DNA from: Hemerocallis citrina
Lineage: Eukaryota; Streptophyta; Magnoliopsida; Asparagales; Asphodelaceae
Length of the DNA stretch: 64,000 bases
NCBI GenBank assembly: GCA_017893485.1
Contig: CM030358.1
Span: forward strand, 251,823,228-251,887,227
Reading direction: 5' to 3'
Shown here: piece after piece, positions 41,400-52,919 of the stretch
How positions within the stretch are numbered: the stretch's first letter is position 1
Layout of the letters: every line of letters begins with the position of its first letter
Made by a program: the position numbers and the translations under genes
The notes under the pieces: generated by a model
What the model saw: the letters and a program-made list of their open reading frames with translations, nothing else
What the model was told of the DNA's origin: nothing
The model's database searches: none

Positions 41400-42955
41400 A
41401 CCTAGAAGAGCTGTAACAGACTTGCTATTTGATCCTAGCAAGTTTGTTGAGGCAATTTTGAGACGGAGTTGAACGTTGAACTTGCCGTTTGTGCCCAACA
41501 AGTTTTGAAAGACAACTTGGAGACGGAGTTGATATTGAACATTGAACTTACTGTTTGCACCCAACAAATTTTGTGGAGACAACTCTAGGATGGAGTAGAT
41601 GTAGAACTTGTTGTTTGAGCCCAGTGAGTTTGTAGAGACAACTTTGTGACGGAGTCAATGTTGAACCTACCATTTATGCCCAACAGAATTATATGGGCAA
41701 CTCTCGGACGGAGTCAATGTTGAACCTGTACAGTAAGTTTTGTAGGGACAACTCTTTTGATCGAGTTAAACGTTGAACCTATACTAGCAAGTTTCGTAGA
41801 TACGACTCTTTGATTGAGTTGATGTACAACTTGATGTTTGATCCCAGCAAGTTTGGAGACAACTCCATGACGAAGTTGAACGTTGAACTTACCATTTGTG
41901 CCCAGCAAGTTTTGTGAGGCAACTCTGATATGGAGTTGATGTAGAGCTTGTCGTGATCTCGGTAAGTTTGGAGAGGCAATTCCATAACCGAGTTGATGTA
42001 GAGCTTGCAGTTTGTGCCTAACAAGCTTGTAGAGAGCTCTGTGATGGAGTCGGATGTTTGAACCTACTGTTTGCACCCAACAAATTTATAGGGACAACCG
42101 TGAGATGGAGTTGGTTGTAGAACTCGCCGTTTGATCCCGAAAAGTGTATAGGAACAACTCGGAGGCAGTGTTGAACGTTAAACTTGTTGTTCGCACCCAA
42201 CAAACTTCGTACAGACCATCCTGTGATGGAGCTAACATTTGAACTCATTGTTTGTGCCTAGCGAGCCTATAGAGACAACTCTGAGGAAGAGTTAGATGTA
42301 AGGCTTGCCATTTGATCCCGATAAGTGTTTTAAGGAAACTCTTGTTGGAGTTGGACGTTGGACTCATTGTTTACGCCCAACAAGTTTGGAGAGAACTTTG
42401 TGATGGAGTTAGATGTTTGAGCTTTCTGTTTGTGTCTAAAATGTTTGGAGAGAACTCTGTGATGGAGTCCGACGTTTGAGCTTTCCGTTTGCGCCCAAAA
42501 AAGTTTTGAGTGACAACTCTAAACAAAGTTGGATGTAGAGCTTGCTGTTTGATCCCAGCAAGTTTGGAGAGACAACTCTAGATGGATTTGAACGTAACGC
42601 TTATCATTTGATCCCAGCAAGTTTTGAGAGATGACTCTGCGACGGAGTTGAACATTAAACATATTGTTTGTTCCCAACAAGTTTGTAGGGGAAACTCTAG
42701 TCGGAGTTGAACGTTGAACTCGCTATTTGGTACAAGCGAGTTATAGAGACAACAGTGGGACAGAGTTGGTCGTTTGAACTATCTGAAACGGAGTTGAACG
42801 TTGAACTTGCTATTTGTACCAAACAAGTTTTGTAGAGACACCCTATGCCGGAGCTGAACATTGAACCTGCCGTTTGAGCCCAGCAAGTTTTGAGAGGAAA
42901 CTCTGAGACGAGGTTGAGCAAAGACTCTACTGCATGAAGATAAGGAGTTGTTGGA
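41400..42955. repeat. Tandem array A in Tat-3, about 60-bp unit
   Basis: A diverged unit containing gttgaacttgc(c)gtttgtgcccaacaagttttg and agacaactct(g)agacggagttgaa recurs about 25 times. Spacing drifts between 58 and 70 bp. Minus-strand open frames across it repeat the same peptide and are not genes. Confidence 0.85.
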
Positions 42956-43985
42956 AGAGCTCTAGCGAAGAGCAGGGCACTGAACTCGTTGTTTGGAGTC
43001 TACGAGTTATTAATGGAGCTCGAGCGGAGAGAAAAACATTAAACTCGTTGTTCGGGATCAACGAGTTGTTGATGGAGCTCAAGTGAAGAACCAGGCATTG
43101 AACTCATTGTTGGGAGCCAACGAGTTATTGATGAAGCCTGGGCGAAGATCAAGGCATTGAACTCAGTATTTGGAGTCAACGAGTTGTTAATGGAGGTCGT
43201 GCAAAGAGCAAGATGTTGAACTGAGTATTTGGAGTCAGTGAGTTGTTAATGGAGGTCGTGCGAAGAGCAAAATGTTGAACTCGTTGTTTGGAGTCAACGA
43301 ATTGCTGATGGAGCCTGTGTGGAGATCAAGGCATTGAACTTATTGTTTGGATTTAGCAATTTGTTGATGGAGCTTGAGCGAAGATCAAGGTGTTGAACTC
43401 GTTGTTTGGATTCAATGAGTTGTTGACATAACTTGAGTGAAGAACAAGTCGTTGAACTCATTATTTAGAGTCAACGAGTTATTGATGGAGCCTGGGTGAA
43501 GATCAAGATATTGAACTTGTTGATTGGAGTCAATGAGTTGTTGATGGAGCTTGTTCAAAGATCAACACGTTGAACTCATTGTTTGGAGTTAACGAGTTGT
43601 TGATGGAGACTGGGCGACGATCAAGGCATTGAACTCAGTGTTTAGAGTCAACGAGTTGTTGATGGAGCCTAAGCAAAGATCAAGGCATTGAACTCGTTGT
43701 TTGAAGTCAATGAGTTATTGATGGAGCCAATCGAAGATCAAGGCATTGAACTCGTTATTTGGAGCTGACAAGTTGATGACAGAATTTGAGCGAAGAACAA
43801 GGTGTTGAACCCGTTGTTTGGAGTCGACGAGTTTTTGATGGAGCCTGAGCGAAGATCTAGACATTGAACTCGTTGTTTGGAGTCAATGAGTTTTTGATGG
43901 AGCCTATACAGAGATCAAGTCATTGGACTCGTTGTTTGGAGTCAACGATTTGTTGGCGGAGCTCGTTTCGAGTCTTCTTGATGTC
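42956..43985. repeat. Tandem array B in Tat-3, about 59-bp unit
   Basis: About 17 copies of a unit with gcattgaactcgttgtttgg, agtcaacgagttgttgatgg and agcctgagcgaagatcaag. Array A shares the core ttgaac(t)-gttgtttg-caa(c)gagtt, so both probably come from one ancestral unit. Confidence 0.88.
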
Positions 43986-44009
43986 GAAGTGAAGTAATTC
44001 CGTTATTCT

Positions 44010-44175
44010 CCATACTGACAATTAGTCATGTACACCAAATCAGTCAGGTTCATAAGGTTTTCCACTTTCCAAGTCCCTAATGATATTCAAGTTGATGAAT
44101 TGTAAGGCGAACAACTTGGTAGGCCCTATCTGGAGTTGCCTGTTGTGGAGCGAGCTTCCTCTTGTTTTACAGAGA
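44010..44175 (-). pseudogene. Tat-3 integrase C-terminal remnant
   Basis: The minus strand reads KRKLAPQQATPDRAYQVVRL, then LEYH-stop-GLGKWKTL, resembling the KLAPNWEGPY-x-V-V ... YRLEDLEG ... RTWN end of gypsy integrases (compare Tat-1 at 22890-23030). Stops follow. It shows that the pol gene once reached here and that RT-RNase H-INT core was deleted. Confidence 0.5.
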
Positions 44176-44394
44176 GAAGGGAAGATTTTCATATTTGACA
44201 ATGTGTTTTGGTATGACTAGTTCTTTCCGTTGAATGAGCAGAGTGGCTTTGGATGGGGATTCATGTTTATTACTGTGTTATGGTGAGAATGAGTTTGTAC
44301 CTGGTGAGACATGATTTGGCAGGTTTGTAAGTTTTTGGTAGGATTGTTTATGGCAGTGGCTCCAAGCTTGTTTACAGTCTTGAAATTATTGTGA

Positions 44395-44884
44395 CTACTT
44401 TCTCGCGGTAACTCTATGACGTTGAGGAGGAGAACCGAGCCCCCCATTGTAGTGGTGTAGCATGCTCTTGCTGCTTGGTGTGGTGTAGCATGCTCTTGCT
44501 ACTTGTTGGCTCGCTACAACTTGGTCTACGCCTGCTGTTGTTGCAAACTTCTTTTTTATATGGTAGGTAGAAGCAACTGCATGAAAGGTTGCTGGACCAG
44601 GACTACCAAATATTGCGTTGTATGCGGCTTTGACATCGACTACCATAAAGTCCAATACTTCTGTTTGAATTGTTTGGGCTTTTCCCGCTGTCACATCTAG
44701 TGTGACGCTTCCATCTACTTGAACGGGGACACCAGAGAATCCGTGGAGTGTAGGTTGGCTTGAAATGGTCCCGGGATAGCTTGAGGCCATTGGAAGTGTT
44801 CATGAAAAGGATGATTACTGAGCTGCCGTTGTCCACTAGGATGCAGCATACCTCATGAATCACTATGCAAAGGTTTATGACCAA
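44395..44884 (-). pseudogene. Tat-3 aspartic protease
   Basis: The minus strand shows an active-site-like ILVDNGSSVIILF (DNG instead of the usual DTG/DSG), the KLSRDHFKPTY segment, and after a frameshift LHGFSGVPVQVDGSVTLDV, LDFMVVDVKAAYNAIFGSPG and AYHIKKKF-like STYHIKKKFAT. The order equals that of Tat-1 protease. The frameshift lies near 44750. It stops at 44395 and RT does not follow. Confidence 0.82.
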
Positions 44885-45291
44885 TGCGTCACAATGAGGT
44901 ATTCAGACACATTCTAAGTCATTATTAGATAAAGATATCGGGACCCCGGTGCTTCTGGCATGCGAGATGTTATGTACTGAGTTAACTTCCCTGGCAAAGG
45001 CTTTGCGGGAGGGGTTTGAATCTCCCCCCCATCGGGCCTCCGTGAATGGATTGGAGAATGGCCACGTGCTTTGAGTCTCGTGATTCGGAGGGCCTATCTT
45101 GACAGTTATTAGCCCCCATGCCGGAGGGGTTTCAGCGTTGTTGTTTTGTTGGACAAATTCAGAGAGATAGCCCCAGCGAATTAGGTCTTCAAGTTCTCCT
45201 TTGAGGACTCGACAGATATCAGTAGTGTGTCCATAATCACTGTGAGATGCGCACCACGTATTTTTGTCTCTTCTCTAGCTAGTTGTGGACA
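44885..45291 (-). pseudogene. Tat-3 gag C-terminus with knuckle-like motif
   Basis: The minus strand encodes WCASHSDYGHTTDICRVLKG then ELEDLIRWGYLSEFV, the conserved (Y/W)C-x-H-x-D-x-GH-x-T-x-x-C ... LIRxGYL segment found between the capsid and the protease of Tat gag. It was contiguous with the gag at 48835-49625 before the solo LTR inserted (duplicated tcttg). Confidence 0.82.
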
Positions 45292-45296
45292 TCTTG

Positions 45297-48200
45297 TGTA
45301 GCGCCCCGGATCCCCATTACCGGGTATCCGTGACACTCCCCAAAATCTTTGCCTTCAAATGCATCTCAACACAGTAATAACATGAAAATTTAAAAACTTT
45401 TTATTGCCAAATGACTTATTACATCATTGATTACAACCAATGTCTTGTTCTTGACAAGAATACAAATTACATAAACTTAGTACATCTTATTACAATATAC
45501 ATCACTTCCTTCTGTAAAGTTAACAACTTCTCTCTCTCTGAATGGCAGTCGACGGCTCACTGCCGAGGCTCCGCTGAACAGTCAATTTGCTTTCCTGGGA
45601 CTTGCTCCTCGGCTTGAATCTTCTGCTGCGCTACTCTGATATCTCTGCACCTGCTCAAAAGGTAGAAGTCGATACCTAAAAGGTGGGGACCGTCAGTACT
45701 TCGACTGACGCAAAGCTGGTGATAACAGGGATCCTCTAAAATTCAATCACAACCCATCTTGAATGGAAAAGGGAAACGTGCATCCTAAATAATGTGGTGC
45801 TCGTGTATGTCATGATCTAACAACTAAATGCACCAATCACAAGCCTATTCTAAAGCAAGCAACACTTGGGAATCTAGATCTGCATGCATCCCATACTACA
45901 TGCATCCAAGATCCAAGCATAGCCTAATCTAATGCACAAACAAGAATGCACACGATGCACCTACTCTAATGCAATTCAGTTGGGACATATGCATCCCATA
46001 CTACATACTTTTCCAAAATCAACTTCGATGGAAATGTATGCATCCCATACTACATACCTTCCAAGGAGTTCGCCTCTCCTGATTGTAGGGTTCAATCCCT
46101 CGCCATGCATCCTACCCATGTACCCATCCAGTTCCCAATAGACTGTCCGTCGCCCAAGGAGATTGCGGCGGTCGGTCATATTCCACCCTGTAGTGCCCAA
46201 GTGGTCACCGCCAGTTGGTACCCGCGCACAGACCTCCTTAGAAACCACGTTGAACCTAGTCCTTACGACCCTTGGTTCCACATGTCCACTCATGGACTCT
46301 CGCATGCGTGTTCACCTCTGGCCCGGGTCATGAACAAATATACACCAAACACAAAACACAACCCGCGCTTTAGGGACGTGAGCACCATGGAAGGTCAACT
46401 CCTTCGGGCCTCCCGCACCTTACTCCGGCAAACTTTGGGAATCAACAGATCGAGATACGAGCCGGGGACTCAATCCATGAGCGGCCGAGAACGTATCCCT
46501 ACGACTGGAAGATACAACACCGACTATGGCTTATTAGGACTAATGCAATTTCCCAACTCCCTAATAAACCATTCTAACCCCTACCTTACTCTAAGTATTT
46601 CGGGTAAGAATTACTGCTTTCGCACTTGCCTATCAACCTCTGGCTCCTGGCGACACCGGTCCGGTCCGCCACTTTCCCGACTTGGACTCGTCCAGCAAAA
46701 TAGCCTACGCCTGCCGCTATGCCCAGCTATAAATATAAAATTGCCCTGTACGCTCCACTCATTGGCATGCTCGGACGTCCTACGCTCGGCAAAAGTCTAA
46801 TAATATAGGCTTGATAGGTGCAGGGTATCCTTTACCCTAGTGACTAACTCGAGTCACACATCCCACTCGGGGAAACAACAACCTCAATAACAGAGATCGA
46901 CCATCCCTAGCCACGAGTCACCGACTCGGCTCACACACAAGGAAAAGTTGCTTTCACAATCCTTAGTCCTAACCCAGACTAAGCAACCTACGGGTTTCCG
47001 CCCGAATCTCAATATGGTCATCCCTCTCTCGATACAACTCCGATTGGAGTGTATGGCCCAACCTGGAAAGGTAAAATCCTAGGCTATAACTACCTAGTTG
47101 ATCACAAGCTTAGACTCAACCGTCTAAGTCCTCAAATTAGCTTTTCAAGCTCCAACCTGCGTGCTTCCTGTGCACGGGCTGCACCTTACCAGTAACACAA
47201 AATCCTACTCGTTCATCAGAACGACATAAACTCAAATTCTATAGAAGGGTGTGGGTGTTCTTAACAACTCTCTAGTTGGTCATGAGTACAAATTACACCA
47301 TTAAATCACCCTAACACGCTCATCTACCATCGATACACCCATTACACAATTGGTCTCTCCAATTCAGAGCATTCAGCTCTACTATCGTCCTCTGTCCAGT
47401 CTTACAAAATCCATAAAAATTCAACTGTTTACTGGATTTGCCTCAAATTAGTTTTGTTGGAAAGTTCTAGGTGTCCCCTATAACTCTCTCCTGGGTCATG
47501 ATCTCATAATATGCCTCTAACAGGTCTCAATTTCCCAATCTTTACAGAGTGTCGAAACTGGCTGAAAACAGCACAGTGCTCAATCACAAAATCACAGTAA
47601 ATTGCACACTTTCCAATTGACACCAAATTTATGGTGGTGACACCAGACATCATACCCAATATTATGCAAAAGACCTCATGTCAAAATTCTAATTATTCAG
47701 TGAGTAATAGCTACTGCAAGTTATCTCAGAAACCATCCAGTTCTCTAATTCATCATCAGATACGGAATAGAGATAGATTTTTCTCATGCCTTTAAAATCA
47801 TCCAAATAATCTACTAATTTTTGTAGATAATCAAAATGCATTCAGGAATAATGAGTAAAAATTTCAGATCAATGTCGTGCTTCAATAATTCACGAAAATT
47901 CCTACAATATCAACCATTCTGTTTTTCTTTTCCTGAGTCTGCCTTATGACATATATCCATCTCACAATTTTATTAGCACATCAAATGATCATATAAAAAT
48001 CTGAAATAATTCATGGATGATCATAACAAATAAATGAACAAACACTTTTAACTTTGTGGTCTAATTCAACATATTGTGCTCTCGGAAAAATCCACAACAT
48101 GGCACTCCGAACCAGCTTTCTCTAGTTCCATTCTGACTTCTACTTCTAATTTTAGAAAAAGCAATCCTATGCATTCTAACACACATGCATACAACCAAAT

Positions 48201-48829
48201 TTAATTAAGAGACAAGAATTCAAGTTTAGAGAAACTTCCCACCTTAGGTTGTAGTAGTAGAAGGAATCTCTTCAAGCTCCTCTTGGAAATCTCCTTCTCC
48301 TTCACTTCCTTCTTCTTTTCTCTCCTCCTTCTCTTTGGGGTGTTCTCTTCTGATAATTCCAGAGCAAATGGAAGAAATGAAGTGGGAAATGAGGGTGATG
48401 GGAAGGGGTGACCGGATTTGACAAGGGGTGGGGGGTAGGTTAGATCATAGGTGGTTTTGTAGGCTCCAAAACCATGGCTAGCCCATTGGTTTTGTGTTAG
48501 GTGTGTTGGCTGCCCAACTTAGCTCTTAACGAGCTCCAACGAGTGTGAGACGCGTGTTTTAACGAGCGCACACAACCTATATTCACTGTAGTACCATATC
48601 GTGTTATATTTGCATGTGCGCCGTGCCGAAAACTAGCAGTTATACTAGTATCGGTCCGTCTCGTTCTCGTGCATCTTTGGAATGCAACTCTCCCAAAAAC
48701 CGTCCCGTAGCCCTAACCATCCACCACGATGGCACAATCGACCCATAATACTACAATCAATTGCACGCATACTAACAATATACATACACATGCATATCTT
48801 CAGGTATCGTACAAAAACGGGGTGTTACA
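45297..48829 (-). mobile_element. Solo LTR (3.5 kb) of a long-LTR gypsy element, inserted in Tat-3 gag
   Basis: Flanked by the exact 5-bp duplication tcttg (45292-45296 and 48830-48834). In plus orientation it begins tgtagcgccccggatcc and ends acggggtgttaca, so on the minus strand it runs TGTAACACCCC...GGGGCGCTACA, standard for long gypsy LTRs. No internal region, primer site or second LTR is present, so it is the product of LTR-LTR recombination. A CT-rich promoter-like stretch lies at 48265-48345. The 231-codon plus-strand open frame at 46105 has no domain and is not called a gene. Confidence 0.92.
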
Positions 48830-48834
48830 TCTTG

Positions 48835-49625
48835 GGCGGAGGGAGGATTATTCCATCCTTATCAACTTTCAAAAGGATGGCTGATACGCTTGCGTTGAGA
48901 GGAGTGAACTTGTCGAAGCATGGTGCTGGAGGTGGACGGCGTTCACCAACATCGTATTTCTAAAATTTTCTGGGTCCTTCCTCGTTTGTATTCTTCCATT
49001 TGTTCCCGGAAAATGAATCGTTCTTGCCTTGAGGATAAAGAGCTTCCTCGACTATGATATATTTGTCACTCCTTCCTAGGAGCTCAGTGTAATATTTAGG
49101 AGGCCACTTCATGAGGGAGGCTTTCAGGTCTTTGTTAATGACGATGTGGCGGAAGGCGGCAACCGCCACTGATGAGTTTAGGGAAGAGATGGACCTTACT
49201 TCGACTGTGAAGTGCTTGACAAAGTCTTTCGGCAATTCTTCATCCTTTTGTTTCAGTTCCAATGTGGAGGCATTGGTTTTTTCTGCCTTGTGGCTAGAAA
49301 TGAAGTGCGCATTGAAGAGTTCCTCAAATTGGTCAAAGGAGAATATTAATTTCGGAGTGAGGTGGAAATACCATTCCCTTGCTGATCCTTTCAGTTTTGC
49401 GGGGAATGTTCTGCACATAAGCACATCAGTGGTGTTGTAGACCATCATGAGAATTTTAAAACTCTCAATATGGTCTGCCGGATCTGATTCATCATCGTAT
49501 GACTCGATTTGATAAGCTTTGAAGTTCTTCGGAATTGGTGCATCAAGACTGGACTTGCTGAATAGAAGCCGTCTGGGATGGTAAGCCCTGTTGGAGAGGT
49601 TCCCTTCATTTTTCATCTGTTCCAA
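48835..49625 (-). pseudogene. Tat-3 gag, capsid region
   Basis: The minus-strand frame contains LDAPIPKNFKAYQIESYDDE, DPADHIESFKILM, LKGSAREWYFHLTPKLIFSF and FEELFNAHFISSHKAEKT. This is the retrotransposon gag domain (PF03732: A-x-x-W-(Y/F) ... F ... L ... F). The end is interrupted by a stop at 48960; the following codons KFTPLNASVSAILLKV continue gag up to the solo LTR. Gag coats the RNA and forms the particle in the family; here it is broken by stops and insertion. Confidence 0.9.
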
Positions 49626-49726
49626 GTGATCTTCGACTTCTCGGATGCGACGAAGGACTTGGTCGTCCTTCCTGTTGGATCCGGTTGAATCGCTAGATTC
49701 TTCTTCTCTTAAGGGTCGAATTGATC

Positions 49727-50209
49727 TTAACTTCCTTGGATTGCTCGGAGTATGTCGAGCATAAAGTTTTCCAGTTCGGCCCTAGTGACTGGGGCCTCTT
49801 TCTCTTCATTTCTCGCAAGATGCTTTCGACTCTCATGAGTCGGGCCTCTTTCTGCAGTGCGCCCTCTATGAGAGGAGGAATGTCTTGATCTCTGCCTTCG
49901 AGGAGAGTTGCTTCCCCATTTTTCCTGACGTTCTGAGCGGGAGGCCTCAGTTTGGGCAGGGCCTCTCATCCAAGCAGATTCGTAAACCAGTTCATTGTTG
50001 CCTAGCACTGATGATTTGGTGGAGATCTCTTGAACCTCGGGGCCCTCGAGGGCCATTGAATTAGTGGAAGCATTGTAGACCGAGAAATGGTCGTATAGAG
50101 GATGTTGTTCATGAACAAGCCAAGATGGGATCTTGACTAGGCTGATGGGGAAGATCCAGTGGTAAGTAAGAATTCGGTCCTCCTGCGATGGCTTGAGGCT
50201 TGGTGTCAC
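49727..50209 (-). pseudogene. Tat-3 gag, N-terminal part
   Basis: A 160-codon minus-strand frame with a charged, Arg/Ser/Glu-rich middle (RSERQEKWGSNSPRRQRSRH) and an end EAPVTRAELENFMLDILRAI, as in the N-terminal regions of Tat gag. A frameshift or stop separates it from the capsid frame at 49625. Start codon uncertain. Confidence 0.7.
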
Positions 50210-50233
50210 GACAGTAAGTCTGATCTGTGTAGT

Positions 50234-50251
50234 TTCCCACAGACGACGCCA
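50234..50251 (-). other. Primer-binding site of Tat-3
   Basis: The minus strand reads TGGCGTCGTCTGTGGGAA, six bases after the 5' LTR end, almost the same as in Tat-1 (TGGCACCGTCTGTGGGAA). Confidence 0.85.
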
Positions 50252-50257
50252 ATCTAT

Positions 50258-50907
50258 TGCTGCTTATTTTGGTGTGGGAGCAAACTGATAGTGAGTTAAT
50301 ATTTGATGGAAACTACTAAAATTCTAACCTTAGATCATTGCCGTGAAATGCAGTTAGAGCTTCTGAGATTGAATCTGGATTGTTGATTGAACACCCTGAT
50401 CTTGATCCGACGGTTGCTGATGCGATCGATGGACCTGCAAAAATCCTGAAACACCGGGGGTGGCCCCGGCGACAGACCCTCCGACACTCAAGTCAGAACC
50501 AGAGAGAGAAAAAGGGTTTTAAAGAGAAACTATTCATTACATTCTTACTGAGGAGGGGGGAAGGTATTTATAGGCCTAAGAAATAGTTTAGGAGATTGAG
50601 ATGTATCTGTTAGATTATATGAAATCCTTAGCTCCTGTTTGATTCTCCTCCTCAATAGATAAACTCTCTTGTTTGGGGATAAAAGATTTAACTTACAACC
50701 CTCATGGGCTTGGTGTCTCTCCTAGTAGGCTTAATATTTCACTTTTCATGGGCTTGAAAGATACCCATGTCATGTTAGATGATCCTTAAGAAGGCACAGA
50801 CCTGTTAAGGAAGCCCGTGATGGCTAATCTTCCAGTAGAAACTTTAGGATCTGTGTCGGAATTGTACGATCCTGGTTTACTGTGATTTTTACCATTATCA
50901 TTATCCA
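50258..50907 (-). repeat. Tat-3 5' LTR
   Basis: In plus coordinates it runs from tgctgcttattttggtgtgg to ttaccattatcattatcca. On the minus strand a TATA-like ggcctataaatacctt lies at 50561-50576; the equivalent in the 3' LTR (near 38945) has decayed. Confidence 0.88.
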
Positions 50908-50912
50908 TCAGA

Positions 50913-51393
50913 ACTAAACAACTTGGAAACTCATTAGAGCCAATCAGTACCCTGGACTCCCAATTGATGCAGATGAACAAATTTCTATTGTTTTTCCCTG
51001 GGTAATTATTTTTCCAAAACAAAATTTATCTGTGTAAATATTGTTTAAGAATAAGGTTAATTCTCCAGAAACAAGCATGGAAGTATATCTGTTTTTTGAG
51101 TTTTGTAGTATTAACACATCCACCTAGATTAACATATGTAATGTACAAGCCAAGATATAATTCTTAGGCCAAGTACATATTAGAAGGTTGATCTTAACCC
51201 TTAACCAGCTCTCTTCCACTTTACATTTTCCCACTTCAATCCCCGCCTATAGATATCACTATAAATATATTTGAACACCACTGAGCTGTAACTCATGATA
51301 AGAATTTGGGCCGGATAAAGGGAGATCTAACATTTAAGATCAGACTATATCACAATCATTACTCATATATATATATATATATATACATATATA
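50913..51393. other. Intergenic DNA right of Tat-3
   Basis: No gene recognised. A ctataaatata word lies near 51258, and a (ta)n run at 51366-51393. Confidence 0.5.
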
Positions 51394-51558
51394 GGGAAAA
51401 AGGGATATGAGAAACTTGCTCATTTAGTAAATGAGCAAGTGATTATGTGGCATGCATGTGATACATTGGCCAACTAAGCTTTCTAAGAAATTTTTAATCA
51501 CATGCATGACACATCATCAATTGCTTATTCACTAAATGAGTGCTCATACCCCTTTTCC

Positions 51559-51560
<2 letters not shown>
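51394..51560. mobile_element. 167-bp MITE with about 75-bp inverted repeats
   Basis: The left arm gggaaaaagggatatgagaa ... ctcatttagtaaatgagcaa ... ggcatgcatgtga is mirrored by the right arm (reverse complement: ggggaaaaggggtatgagca ... ctcatttagtgaataagcaa ... gtcatgcatgtga). Both flanks are TA repeats, so the target duplication and superfamily cannot be told. No ORF. Confidence 0.82.

Positions 51561-51592
<32 letters not shown>
51561..51592. repeat. (ta)n microsatellite
   Basis: About 16 ta repeats. Confidence 0.9.
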
Positions 51593-51593
<1 letters not shown>

Positions 51594-51596
<3 letters not shown>

Positions 51597-52919
51597 AGCC
51601 CTTCCTCTGTGCACACGGTTGGTGCACACAGCCGTGTGCACTCGCCCTCAGCCGTTCGATCGCCCTTTGGATCATAATCGCGATCTAACGACTATTAGAA
51701 CCCCCGCTCTTCTCACTTTCTTTGAGGGGTATTTTGGTCATCTACCCTACCCCTTAACTGATGAGTTCTCCTCATCATTCTCACTTCACTCTCTCTCTCT
51801 CTCTCTCTCATCGCTCTCCTTCTCCTTCTCATTGCACGCTAAATCGAAACCCTAGCACCGAAAATTTCCCAAATCCATTGCGACCAACTTTGCAAATCCA
51901 AACCCCCTACCTCATCGAATCTCTCTCTCTCTCTAAAGCCCCGTCGATTCTCCTCTCAACTCCACCATTTCAGGGAAATCGACAAAACCCTAGCTCTGAA
52001 TCTCATCGCTCCCTCTTCACCGTTGCTCGCTTGTTTCCACCATCTCGAATCGATCCGAGGTATAAATTTTTCCCTTGATTTGAGTTTAATCGAAACCCTA
52101 ATTTCTTCCAAGATCAATTGGAAAAAAATAGGTATGTTTGACCAGTTGTTTAGACATGTTTGTTTCTTTAGATCAATTTGTTTAGGTATGTTTGAGCTTA
52201 TTGAGCATTGTTTGAGCATAAATATGAGTAGTAAAATATCTTTGAGGACTTCAATTAGGGATAGTAACAGTAACGACTAACAATCACAACAAAAGATTAC
52301 AAGCAATAATTTAACTCATAATGAATAGGTTTAATCAAGACAGTAAAAAGGGAGAAGACTATATTGCGTTTGAGGTGTTTGGAGCTTTCGTAGTACTTTC
52401 TTGGGGGTTGGCATTTGAGGTGTTTATTGGCAAGATGATGAACCCTTATGTTATGTTTCACGATTAATAAAGTTGTATATAGAAAGATAATTGGAGATTT
52501 TTTATTTTTATTTGGATTATAGTGGGTTATGAATAATGAGAATTAACTGATTTCTTTTTGGACCTGGAAGAAATTGGTCTTTGGTTGTAAAAGATGAAAT
52601 TGAAGATTGAATTTAGTTTTTCTTATTTATTTCACCGACTGAGATAGGTATAAATTTTGCTTTGATCATTTTCTTGATGGAGTTGTATGTTTCTATTGTA
52701 CTGGTTTCAGACTTTGTGGTACCTGATGTATGTTTCCTTGATCATGCAGTATGTTTCTTTGATCATTTTGTACGGGAAAAATATTTCAGAAGGGTTTCTC
52801 ATACTATATAATGCTTAATTATAAGTGAATTTATTCCATTTCCTATCTTAATTAGAATAACTGCAATTTTTATCTGTGATGAGTTTTGTGATGGCTTAAA
52901 CCTGACAGAATCTGGTAGG
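51594..52919 (+). other. Leader-like region upstream of the GRF zinc-finger pseudogene
   Basis: It starts with the hairpin-rich word gtgcacacggttggtgcaca...gccgtgtgcac, possibly a transposon end. A C/T-rich stretch (51780-52020) with ccctagc words follows and ends at ccgag|gtataa near 52058, looking like a 5' untranslated exon plus donor. Intron-like DNA fills the rest up to the ATG at 52920. No coding sequence recognised. Confidence 0.4.

Larger units (their letters stand above)
38656..50907 (-). mobile_element. Tat-3: deletion derivative of a Tat-lineage retrotransposon, minus strand
   Basis: Two minus-oriented LTRs (3' LTR 38656-39277, 5' LTR 50258-50907) enclose, in minus direction, a primer-binding site, gag, protease, a short integrase tail, two long tandem arrays and a polypurine tract (GTGGGGGATGA at 39278-39288). 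The flanks tcagt (38651-38655) and tcaga (50908-50912) give a 5-bp duplication with one mismatch. RT, RNase H and most of integrase are missing between the protease (44395) and the integrase tail (about 44170). A solo LTR (45297-48829) and a LINE stub (40916-40981) are inserted later. Without these insertions it would be about 8.6 kb. Confidence 0.88.

Noticed and set aside
46105..46800. 231-codon plus-strand open frame
   Set aside because: It lies entirely inside the solo LTR 45297-48829, against its orientation, with no recognisable motif.
50913..51022. Possible host exon cut by Tat-3
   Set aside because: Joining 38600-38650 to 50913-51020 gives no open frame of a family I recognise.
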